Assembly: GCA_023264735.1 (NCBI GenBank)
Contig: JAHFVD010000072.1
Span: 1 to 35,503, forward strand
Origin: Mycobacterium sp.
GTDB lineage: Bacteria; Actinomycetota; Actinomycetes; Mycobacteriales; Mycobacteriaceae
Direction of reading: 5' to 3'
DNA: 35,503 bases
Below, piece after piece: positions 23,323-30,208 of this stretch. A program made the translations under genes and the position numbers. Under the pieces are notes generated by a model, which saw only the letters and a list, made by a program, of their open reading frames with translations, did not search any database and was not told the origin of the DNA. Each line of letters begins with the position of its first letter. Position 1 is the first letter of the stretch.

Positions 23323-25068
23323 TTAGGTACGGACGTGCTCGTCATCGAGTCGCGTCACGTCACCGTCATCGGGACCGTGCGCACGACCGACGTGAGCCTC
23401 CGCACGCATCCGCTCGATCATGTGCGGGTAGTGCAGCTCGAAAGCGGGCCGCTCCGAACGGATCCGGGGCAGCTCGGTGAAGTTGTGCCGCGGCGGCGGG
23501 CACGAGGTGGCCCACTCCAGCGAGTTGCCGTAGCCCCACGGATCGTCGACGGTGACGATCTCGCCGTAGCGCCAGCTCTTGAAGACGTTCCAGGCGAACG
23601 GCAGCACCGAGACACCGAGGATGAACGCGCCGATGGTCGACACGATGTTCAGCGTCTCGAAGCCGTCCGACGGGAGGTAGTCGGCGTAGCGGCGCGGCAT
23701 GCCCTCGTCACCCAGCCAGTGCTGCACCAGGAACGTGGTGTGGAAGCCGATGAAGGTCAGCCAGAAGTGCAGCTTGCCAAGGCGCTCGTCGAGCAGGCGG
23801 CCGGTCATCTTCGGGAACCAGAAGTAGATGCCGGCGTAGGTCGCGAACACGATGGTGCCGAACAGCACGTAGTGGAAGTGCGCGATCACGAAGTAGCTGT
23901 CGCTGACGTGGAAGTCGATCGGCGGGCTGGCCAGCAGCACGCCAGACAGACCACCGAGCAGGAACGTCACCAGGAAGCCGATCGAGAACAGCATCGGCGT
24001 CTCGAACGTCAGCCGGCCCTTCCACATCGTGCCGATCCAGTTGAAGAACTTGATGCCGGTGGGCACCGCGATCAGGAACGTCATGAAGCTGAAGAACGGC
24101 AGCAGCACTGCACCCGTGACGTACATGTGGTGCGCCCACACCGCCACCGACAGCGCCGCGATGCTGATCGTGGCGTAGATCAGGGTGGTGTAGCCGAAGA
24201 TCGGCTTCCGGGAGAACACCGGGAAGATCTCCGAGACGATGCCGAAGAACGGCAGCGCGATGATGTACACCTCGGGGTGCCCGAAGAACCAGAACAGGTG
24301 CTGGAACAGCATGGTTCCGCCGTTGGCGGGGTCATAGATGTGCGCGCCGAGGTGGCGGTCAGCGGCTAGGCCGAACAGCGCGGCGGTCAGCAGCGGGAAG
24401 GCCACCAGCACCAGGATCGACGTGACGAAGATGTTCCAGGTGAAGATCGGCATCCGGAACATGGTCATGCCGGGGGCGCGCATGCAGACCACGGTGGTGA
24501 TCATGTTGACGCCACCGAGGATGGTGCCCAGACCACCGACGGCCAGGCCGAGGATCCACAGGTCACCGCCGGCGCCGGGGCTGTGCATGGCATCCGACAG
24601 CGGGGTGTAGGCCGTCCAGCCGAAGTCGGCGGCACCACCGGGGGTGATGAAGCCGGCCAGCGCGATCATCGCGCCGAAGATGAACAGCCAGAACGACAGC
24701 GCGTTCAGCCGGGGGAAGGCGACGTCGGGGGCACCGATCTGCAGCGGCAGCACCAGGTTGGCGAACCCGAACACGATCGGCGTCGCGTAGAACAGCAGCA
24801 TCGCCGTGCCGTGCATGGTGAACAGCTGGTTGTACTGCTCGTTCGACAAGAACTGCAGGCCCGGTACGGCCAACTCAGCGCGGATGAACAGCGCCATCAA
24901 CCCGCCGAGGAAGAAGAAGATGAAGCAGGCGACGCAGTACATGATGCCGATCAACTTGTGATCGGTGGTGGTCACCAGCTTGTAGATCAGATTGCCCTTG
25001 GGACCCATCCGTGCAGGCATGGGCCGAGTGGCCTCGAGTTCTCCCCGCGAAGGCACTACGGCAGTCAA
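23323..25068 (-). CDS. ctaD: cytochrome c oxidase subunit I (aa3 type), TTG start
   Basis: A 581-residue membrane protein with about 12 helices; catalytic subunit of the aa3 oxidase in the bcc-aa3 supercomplex. Seen: TMHGTAMLLFYA (low-spin heme His), WFFGHPEVYII with the CuB His and the His-Tyr cross-link, and the AHFHYVLFG heme ligands. The frame stays open to 25407, but TTG 25068 has GGAGG 4 nt upstream and gives L-T-A-V-V-P-S-R-G-E-L-E-A, collinear with the M-T-A start of M. tuberculosis CtaD. Upstream frame has no homology and lies in the divergent fecB promoter region. Cotranscribed with serB2. Confidence 0.95.
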   Translation of the reverse strand: MTAVVPSRGELEATRPMPARMGPKGNLIYKLVTTTDHKLIGIMYCVACFIFFFLGGLMALFIRAELAVPGLQFLSNEQYNQLFTMHGTAMLLFYATPIVFGFANLVLPLQIGAPDVAFPRLNALSFWLFIFGAMIALAGFITPGGAADFGWTAYTPLSDAMHSPGAGGDLWILGLAVGGLGTILGGVNMITTVVCMRAPGMTMFRMPIFTWNIFVTSILVLVAFPLLTAALFGLAADRHLGAHIYDPANGGTMLFQHLFWFFGHPEVYIIALPFFGIVSEIFPVFSRKPIFGYTTLIYATISIAALSVAVWAHHMYVTGAVLLPFFSFMTFLIAVPTGIKFFNWIGTMWKGRLTFETPMLFSIGFLVTFLLGGLSGVLLASPPIDFHVSDSYFVIAHFHYVLFGTIVFATYAGIYFWFPKMTGRLLDERLGKLHFWLTFIGFHTTFLVQHWLGDEGMPRRYADYLPSDGFETLNIVSTIGAFILGVSVLPFAWNVFKSWRYGEIVTVDDPWGYGNSLEWATSCPPPRHNFTELPRIRSERPAFELHYPHMIERMRAEAHVGRAHGPDDGDVTRLDDEHVRT

Positions 25069-25218
25069 CGGTCCTCCAAAATCAGTTAGCGCACCCGAGA
25101 ACGTGTAGATGATCCTAGCCGCCCGACGCCGCCGATGGGCTGTGGGTCCTACATTCTGTCGTATTCGATTCCGCGAGGGCCTGCCGCGCAGCTCAGCGGC
25201 CCTGCCGCGGTCAGATGT

Positions 25219-25224
25219 TACCGT
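25219..25224 (+). promoter_or_regulatory. -10 box TACCGT for fecB (leaderless)
   Basis: TACCGT, 7 nt, GTG 25232. No ribosome binding site precedes the GTG. No IdeR iron box was found in the 163-bp ctaD-fecB region. Confidence 0.5.
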
Positions 25225-25231
25225 CGGCGTC

Positions 25232-26287
25232 GTGCTGATCGGCGGTAAGCGTTCGGGTGTCGTGATGGCGGCCGGAGCGGTGCTCATAGCGCTCGCCATG
25301 ACGGTCGCCAGCGGATGCTCAGGTTCAGCGAAGAATCCGCCCCCGCCGGGCGCGAGCAGCCTCGTCACGAGCACCACGAAGATCGCCGGCGCCGGCGTGC
25401 TGGGCAATCAGCGCAGGCCCGACGAATCGTGTGCGCCCGACCCGGCCCGCCTCGACCCGGGGGGACCCGACCCGCAGCGGATCGTGGTGCTGGCCGGCGA
25501 CGAGCTCGACTCCTTGTGCGCCCTGGGTCTGCAGTCGCGGATCGTGGCCGCCGCGCTGCCCGACGGATCGGCCGGCCAGCCGTCGTATCTGGGCACCGTC
25601 ATCCACAACGTGCCCGGCGCCGGGACCCGCAGCACACCCGATCTGGCCGCGATCGCCGCCGCCAAGCCGGACCTCATCCTCGGCTCGCAGGCGCTGACGC
25701 CGCAGTCCTATCAAGCTCTGGCCGCCATCGCGCCGACGGTGTTCACCGACGCACCCGGCGCCAAGTGGCAGGACAACCTGCGTGCGACGGGTGCCGCCAC
25801 CGGCCGGGCCGACGCCGCAGGCGATCTGGTCGGTGATTTCACCGAGCTGGCCAAGCAGAAGGGCATCGCGAACGACGCCCCGCACTTCCAGGCCTCCATC
25901 GTCCAGTTCACCGACACCACGATGCGGGTGTACGGCGCCGAGAATTTCCCCGCCTCGGTGTTGGCCGATGTCGGGGTGGATCGCCCTGCCGCACAACGGT
26001 TTACCGACAAGCCGTACGTCGAGATCGGGATCTCCGACGCCGACCTGGACCGCTCGCCGGACCTCTCGGCCGCCGACGGCGACATCCTGTATCTGTCGTT
26101 CGCGTCGCAGGCGGCCAAGGACCGCGCGCCGGCAGTGCTGGACAGCCAGGCGTGGCGCACGCTGTCGGCCAACCGCGACAACCGGGTCTTCGTCGTCAAC
26201 AACGAGGTGTGGCAGACCGGCCAGGGCATCGTCGCCGCGCGCGGGATTCTCGACGACCTCCGCTGGCTCAACGCCCCGATCAACTGA
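25232..26287 (+). CDS. fecB: FecB-like iron-siderophore/heme-binding lipoprotein
   Basis: A 351-residue periplasmic-binding lipoprotein of the FecB/BtuF class. From GTG 25232 a signal peptide with G-G-K-R runs to the lipobox VASGC (Cys29). The binding domain has QRIVVLAGDELDSLCALGLQSRIVAAALP, PDLAAIAAAKPDLILGSQAL and VWQTGQGIVAARGILDDLRWL, which match the M. tuberculosis FecB order Rv3044. FecB binds siderophore or heme; which one is not shown here. A shorter start at ATG 25265 would give a signal peptide with no basic residue, so it is rejected. Divergent from ctaD. Confidence 0.88.
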   Translation: MLIGGKRSGVVMAAGAVLIALAMTVASGCSGSAKNPPPPGASSLVTSTTKIAGAGVLGNQRRPDESCAPDPARLDPGGPDPQRIVVLAGDELDSLCALGLQSRIVAAALPDGSAGQPSYLGTVIHNVPGAGTRSTPDLAAIAAAKPDLILGSQALTPQSYQALAAIAPTVFTDAPGAKWQDNLRATGAATGRADAAGDLVGDFTELAKQKGIANDAPHFQASIVQFTDTTMRVYGAENFPASVLADVGVDRPAAQRFTDKPYVEIGISDADLDRSPDLSAADGDILYLSFASQAAKDRAPAVLDSQAWRTLSANRDNRVFVVNNEVWQTGQGIVAARGILDDLRWLNAPIN

Positions 26288-26323
26288 CGCGGCGGGCCGG
26301 TGGCGCGACGTCTGGGGATCGAT

Positions 26324-26372
26324 TTTCACCTTTGGCAGGAAAAGTTCGAGTGCAGGACTGCCAAACGTGAAA
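26324..26372. terminator. 15-bp inverted repeat after fecB (hairpin, possible terminator)
   Basis: Arms TTTCACCTTTGGCAG (26324-26338) and CTGCCAAACGTGAAA (26358-26372) pair at 14 of 15 positions around a 19-nt loop. It starts 37 nt after the fecB stop and 54 nt before the YciI start. There is no T-run after it, so a terminator of the mycobacterial tail-less kind or an operator are both possible. Confidence 0.5.
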
Positions 26373-26412
26373 CTCGTGTCGACCGCGGCCCTCACGCCAG
26401 CCAACCGGCCGG

Positions 26413-26418
26413 TAATCT
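26413..26418 (+). promoter_or_regulatory. -10 box TAATCT for the YciI gene (leaderless)
   Basis: TAATCT, 7 nt, GTG 26426. It supports GTG 26426 over the in-frame upstream extension to 26300, which passes through the hairpin and has no family similarity. Confidence 0.5.
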
Positions 26419-26425
26419 TCGCCAC

Positions 26426-26701
26426 GTGTTCCATGTGCTGACAATCACCTATGAGAAGGCCCTCGACGTCGTCGACCAGACCCGGCCCGCCCATCTGGCC
26501 TTCCTGAACGACGAGGTCGCCGCTGGCCGCCTGCTGCTGGCCGGCCGGCTGGATTCCGGCGCCGGCGGCGTCCTGATCACCGCGGATATCAGCGTCGAGG
26601 ACGCGCAGAGCATCATCGACCGCGACCCGTACACGCTGGCCGGAGTCGTGAGCTATCAGCGGGCGTCCTTCAACGGCGGAATTCGCGCGGCCGGGTTATA
26701 A
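26426..26701 (+). CDS. YciI-family protein
   Basis: A 91-residue YciI-like dimeric alpha-beta barrel protein. It starts M-F-H-V-L-T-I-T-Y and has DQTRPAHLAFLNDEVAAGRLLLAGRL, with the usual His23 and the RPAH segment, then PYTLAGVVSYQRASFNGG. These proteins are often dehalogenase-like or degradation helpers; function here is unknown. GTG 26426 is preferred from the leaderless -10 box and the family N-terminus. The gene lies between fecB and adhC and is not in the M. tuberculosis order that I recall. Confidence 0.8.
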   Translation: MFHVLTITYEKALDVVDQTRPAHLAFLNDEVAAGRLLLAGRLDSGAGGVLITADISVEDAQSIIDRDPYTLAGVVSYQRASFNGGIRAAGL

Positions 26702-26745
26702 ATCTTCTGGAGCGGGATTAGGCACCCGCCGCACTTCGTTACTCC

Positions 26746-26783
26746 TTTTGGTCGCAGCGTCGCGACACCACATATGACCAAAA
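26746..26783. repeat. 8-bp inverted repeat TTTTGGTC/GACCAAAA upstream of adhC
   Basis: Perfect arms at 26746-26753 and 26776-26783 with GTCGC/GCGAC nested inside (26751-26755 and 26762-26766). It lies 47 nt before the adhC ATG, where an operator or an mRNA leader hairpin could sit. Confidence 0.4.
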
Positions 26784-26830
26784 CGCTGAACGATCAGTGC
26801 TGCCTAAAACGCGAACTCAAGGAATTACGA

Positions 26831-27883
26831 ATGAGCCAAGCCACCGCTTATGCCGCCACATCCGCGACGGATCCGCTGACCAAGACCACCGTTACCCGCC
26901 GCGACGTCGGCCCGCATGACGTCCAGCTCGACATCCACTTCGCGGGCATCTGCCACTCCGACATCCACACCGTGCGCGGCGAGTGGGGCCCGGTCGAATA
27001 CCCGATGGTGCCTGGGCACGAAATCGCAGGTGTGGTAACCGAAGTCGGGCCCGAGGTCACGAAATACAAGGTGGGCGACCGAGTAGGTGTTGGCTGTTTC
27101 GTCGACTCCTGCCGCGAATGCCCCAGCTGCAAAGCCGGTCTCGAGCAGTACTGCACCAACCCGGGCATGGTAGGCACCTACAACGGTGTCGGCCGCGACG
27201 GCGAGCCGACGCAGGGCGGCTACAGCGGGTCGATCGTCGTCGACGAGAACTACGTGCTGCGGATCCCCGACAGCATCGCGCTCGATGCGGCGGCGCCGCT
27301 GCTGTGCGCAGGCATCACGCTGTACTCGCCGCTACGGCACTGGAATGCCGGTCCGGACAAGAAGATCGCGGTCATCGGCCTCGGCGGCCTCGGCCACGTC
27401 GGTGTGAAACTCGCCAAGGCCATGGGTGCGCACGTCACCGTGTTGAGCCAGTCCCTGAAGAAGATGGAAGACGGCCTGCGACTGGGCGCCGACGAGTACT
27501 ACGCCACCAGCGACCCGGACACGTTCAAGAAGCTGGCAGGCACCTTCGACCTGATCCTCAACACGGTCTCGGCCAATCTCGACCTGAACGCGTACCTCGG
27601 CCTGCTGGCTCTGGACGGCACCCTCGTCGAACTCGGCATGCCCGAACATCCGATGAGCGTGCCCGCGGCCGGCCTGATCGGCGGTCGTCGCAGCATCTCA
27701 GGCTCACTGATCGGCGGGATTGCCGAAACCCAGGAGATGCTCGATTTCTGTGCCGAACACGGCGTGACGCCCGAGATCGAGGTCATCACACCCGACTACA
27801 TCAACGAGGCCTACGAGCGAGTGCTGGCCAGCGATGTGCGCTACCGCTTCGTCATCGATACCGAATCGCTGCGCGGCGAGTAG
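26831..27883 (+). CDS. adhC: NAD(P)-dependent zinc alcohol dehydrogenase AdhC
   Basis: A 350-residue medium-chain dehydrogenase of the cinnamyl-alcohol/YahK-like group. Catalytic zinc ligands are Cys41 (AGICHSD), His63-Glu64 (GHE) and Cys159 (LLCAG); structural zinc cysteines are Cys94, Cys97, Cys100 and Cys108. The cofactor loop is GLGGLGHVG (183-191). It reduces aldehydes or oxidises alcohols, probably with NADP(H). The frame opens at 26774 but ATG 26831 with AAGGA 7 nt upstream gives the family N-terminus (M-S-Q-A-T-A-Y-A-A). It matches Rv3045; its stop abuts the stop of the DUF3349 gene with no gap. Confidence 0.93.
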   Translation: MSQATAYAATSATDPLTKTTVTRRDVGPHDVQLDIHFAGICHSDIHTVRGEWGPVEYPMVPGHEIAGVVTEVGPEVTKYKVGDRVGVGCFVDSCRECPSCKAGLEQYCTNPGMVGTYNGVGRDGEPTQGGYSGSIVVDENYVLRIPDSIALDAAAPLLCAGITLYSPLRHWNAGPDKKIAVIGLGGLGHVGVKLAKAMGAHVTVLSQSLKKMEDGLRLGADEYYATSDPDTFKKLAGTFDLILNTVSANLDLNAYLGLLALDGTLVELGMPEHPMSVPAAGLIGGRRSISGSLIGGIAETQEMLDFCAEHGVTPEIEVITPDYINEAYERVLASDVRYRFVIDTESLRGE

Positions 27884-28213
27884 TTACTCGCTGACCGTTT
27901 CCTCGGTCACGCCGGCCAGCGGCCACCCGGCCGCGGCCAGCGTGGCCGCGACGCGCTTGACGTTTTCCGGCCCCGCATCGTGATGGCTGACGTCCTTGAT
28001 GAACTCAGCGATCTCGTCCTCGTCGATCCCGCCTTCCAGGGCCGGCGAGTCCTTCGCGGTGAGGTTGGCGACCACCTCTTTGACCTGCTCTTCGGTCAAC
28101 GGGGTGGAGCGCAGCAGCGCCAGCAGCGGCACCCGATCAGGCCCGGGAACACCGTTGGGGTAGCCGGCGCGCAGCCAGGTGAGAATCGAGTGCACAAGCG
28201 ACGTAGCGGTCAC
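27884..28213 (-). CDS. DUF3349 family protein, Rv3046c-like
   Basis: A 109-residue small protein, mostly helical. The N-terminal HSILTWLRAGYPNGVPGPDRVPLLALLRSTPLTEEQVKEVV and the C-terminal DVSHHDAGPENVKRVAATLAAAGWPLA are the hallmarks of DUF3349, for which structures but no activity are known. The frame opens at 28240; GTG 28213 gives V-T-A-T-S-L-V-H-S and has GAGAG upstream. The stop TAA is directly next to the adhC TAG. Confidence 0.82.
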   Translation of the reverse strand: MTATSLVHSILTWLRAGYPNGVPGPDRVPLLALLRSTPLTEEQVKEVVANLTAKDSPALEGGIDEDEIAEFIKDVSHHDAGPENVKRVAATLAAAGWPLAGVTEETVSE

Positions 28214-28287
28214 GTGGCTCAGTCTCTCGGTTGCGTGCACGCCGCGCCACCACCGGTGGCACAGTTCGCCGCCGATTCACGCCGCGT

Positions 28288-29160
28288 TCACCGACTGTCG
28301 GGGCACCTGGCCAGGAAGTCGACGACGGCCTCGGCGAACACGTCGTTGCGGTCACCGGCGACCATGTGCCCGGCGCCGGCGACGTCGACGAACTCGATCT
28401 GGGGGAAGCGTGCCAGGAACGCGTCGGCGCGGTCCTGGGTGACCAGGTCGCTCATCTGACCGCGCACCAGCAGCATCGGGACCCCGGCGGCCAGGATGGC
28501 GTCGACGGCCGCGTTGATGCGCCCCACTTCGGTGACCTCGATGGGCGGGCTGGCCGCGCTGCCGTCGATGAACTTGGGATCCCAATGCCAGTACCAGCGG
28601 CCGTCGCGCTGACGCAGGTTCGTGCGAAGACCGTCGAGGTCGGCGGGCCGGCTCCGGTTCGGGTTGTACTCCTGAATCATGTCGGCCACCTCGTCGAGCG
28701 ATTCGAAGCCCGACTCCATCCGGTCGTACATGAAGCGGTGAATCCGCGAGGCTCCCGACGGGTCCATATCGGGGACGATGTCGACCAGCACCAGTGCGCG
28801 CAACGCGTCAGGGGCCAGCTCACCGGCGAGCAGCATGGCAGTGAAACCGCCAAGGGAGGCGCCGACGATGACCGGCCGCGGCGGCAGCTCACGCAGCAGT
28901 TCCAGCACGTCAGCGGCGAAGCTGACGACCCGGTAGTCGCCGTCTTCTGACCAGTCGGACTCGCCGTGTCCGCGCAGGTCGACGGTGATCGCCTGCCAGC
29001 CCCGGGCGGCGACCGCGGCGGCGGCCCGGCCCCAGGAGCGGCGGGTTTGTCCGCCGCCATGCAGAAACACGGCGGCGGGAGAGTCCGGGTCGCCGAGCCG
29101 ATCCGCGGCGATGCGGATGCCGTCGACGCCGAGCGCGCTGAACGGTTCCGGTGTGATCAC
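28288..29160 (-). CDS. alpha/beta hydrolase
   Basis: A 290-residue alpha/beta-hydrolase: oxyanion HGGGQ at 34-38, nucleophile Ser102 in GASLGG, acid Asp238 in MSDLV, His265 in GAGHMVAGD. VDLRGHGESDWSEDGDYRVVSFAADV is the standard core. A cap segment (about 128-212) contains RWYWHWDPKF, typical of peroxidase/esterase-like members. Substrate unknown. GTG 29160 gives V-I-T-P-E-P-F. Divergent from yrbE over 142 bp. Not in the M. tuberculosis order I recall here, so it begins the accessory block. Confidence 0.85.
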   Translation of the reverse strand: MITPEPFSALGVDGIRIAADRLGDPDSPAAVFLHGGGQTRRSWGRAAAAVAARGWQAITVDLRGHGESDWSEDGDYRVVSFAADVLELLRELPPRPVIVGASLGGFTAMLLAGELAPDALRALVLVDIVPDMDPSGASRIHRFMYDRMESGFESLDEVADMIQEYNPNRSRPADLDGLRTNLRQRDGRWYWHWDPKFIDGSAASPPIEVTEVGRINAAVDAILAAGVPMLLVRGQMSDLVTQDRADAFLARFPQIEFVDVAGAGHMVAGDRNDVFAEAVVDFLARCPDSR

Positions 29161-29205
29161 GCAATCAGCATCCGCGATGTAACCGCCAGCTCAAAGCACC
29201 GGTCC

Positions 29206-29228
29206 CACCCGAATGAAGCATTTGGGTG
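29206..29228. promoter_or_regulatory. 23-bp near-palindrome between the hydrolase and yrbE genes
   Basis: Arms CACCCGAATG and CATTTGGGTG around AAG pair at nine of ten positions; a GTCCCACC/GGTGGGAC repeat (29202-29209 and 29235-29242) encloses it. Looks like a dimeric repressor operator in a divergent region; the regulator is not known. Confidence 0.45.
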
Positions 29229-29302
29229 TCGAGAGGTGGGACGAACGGCCCTACAGCGCGGTGCGGCAGGGGCGGAGCTTGAACAGGTGAGACGGAACCT
29301 TC

Positions 29303-30148
29303 GTGACGCATAGGGCGGTGTTCCCCCGGCTGACCCGGGCAGCGGAGCGGCCGTGGTACGTGCTGGGCCGGATCGGGGATCAGGCGCTGTTCTACGCCAG
29401 GGCGATGGCGGGGATTCCGAGCGCGGTTCGCTTGTACCGCAGTGAGATCGTTCGTCTGGTCGCCGAGATCAGCATGGGCGCAGGGGTCCTGGCGATGATC
29501 GGCGGCACTTTGGTGGTCGTTGGATTCCTCACTGTCGCCACCGGCGGCACGTTGGCGGTCCAGGGCTACAGCTCGCTGGGCGATATCGGCATCGAGGCAC
29601 TCACCGGGTTCTTGGCGGCGTTCATCAATGTGCGCATCTCGGCACCGGTCGTCGCCGGGATCGGTTTGGCCGCCACGTTCGGTGCCGGGGTGACCGCTCA
29701 GCTGGGTGCGATGCGGGTCAACCAGGAAATCGACGCACTCGAAGCCATGGCGATCCGGCCACTCGTCTTCCTGGTCAGCACCAGGATCGTCGCCGGAATG
29801 CTCTCGATCGCACCGTTGTACGCCGTCGCGGTCATCCTGTCGTTCTTGGCCAGCGAGTTCACCACCGTGACCCTCCTCGGCCAGTCGGCCGGCCTGTACG
29901 ACCATTACTTCTCGACCTTCCTGAGCCCCACGGACCTGCTGTGGTCGTTCGTCCAGGCCATCTTCATGGCGTTGGCAATCCTGTTGATCCACACCTACTT
30001 TGGATTCTTCGCATCCGGGGGACCCTCCGGAGTCGGCGTCGCGACCGGGGACGCCGTGCGCACGTCACTGGTCGTCGTGGTGTCGGTGACGCTGCTCATC
30101 TCGCTGGCGATCTACGGCAGCCAGGGGCGATTCAACCTTGCGGGCTAG
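29303..30148 (+). CDS. orphan YrbE (MlaE-like) ABC permease
   Basis: A 281-residue membrane protein of the MlaE/YrbE family, the permease of Mce lipid importers; it looks like the YrbEB type. Seen: AVRLYRSEIVRLVAEISMG, TGFLAAFINVRISAPVVAGIGLAATFGAGVTAQLGAMRVNQEIDALEAMAI, the classic EIDAL cytoplasmic helix, and GQSAGLYDHYFSTFL. Mce operons have paired yrbEA and yrbEB plus mceA-F; none of these lie in the window, so it is an orphan. Start GTG 29303 (VTHRAVFPRL). It is followed 60 bp later by the FAD-TPR fusion on the same strand. Confidence 0.88.
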   Translation: MTHRAVFPRLTRAAERPWYVLGRIGDQALFYARAMAGIPSAVRLYRSEIVRLVAEISMGAGVLAMIGGTLVVVGFLTVATGGTLAVQGYSSLGDIGIEALTGFLAAFINVRISAPVVAGIGLAATFGAGVTAQLGAMRVNQEIDALEAMAIRPLVFLVSTRIVAGMLSIAPLYAVAVILSFLASEFTTVTLLGQSAGLYDHYFSTFLSPTDLLWSFVQAIFMALAILLIHTYFGFFASGGPSGVGVATGDAVRTSLVVVVSVTLLISLAIYGSQGRFNLAG

Positions 30149-30196
30149 GACACCGCGGCGTTGGGATTTCGCCACCGTCATCGACCACGCAAGGGA

Positions 30197-30202
30197 TAGC
30201 AT
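30197..30202 (+). promoter_or_regulatory. -10 box TAGCAT for the FAD-TPR gene (leaderless)
   Basis: TAGCAT, six C, GTG 30209. An ATG lies three bases further. It indicates transcription independent of yrbE. Confidence 0.5.
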
Positions 30203-30208
30203 CCCCCC

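Noticed and set aside
25069..25231. Search for an IdeR iron box ahead of fecB
   Set aside because: No match to the 19-bp palindrome was seen in the ctaD-fecB region.
26774..26830. ATG 26774 as adhC start or a leader peptide
   Set aside because: It reads Met-Thr-Lys-Thr-Leu and then residues with no family match, and it runs through the inverted repeat; ATG 26831 has a ribosome binding site and the family N-terminus.
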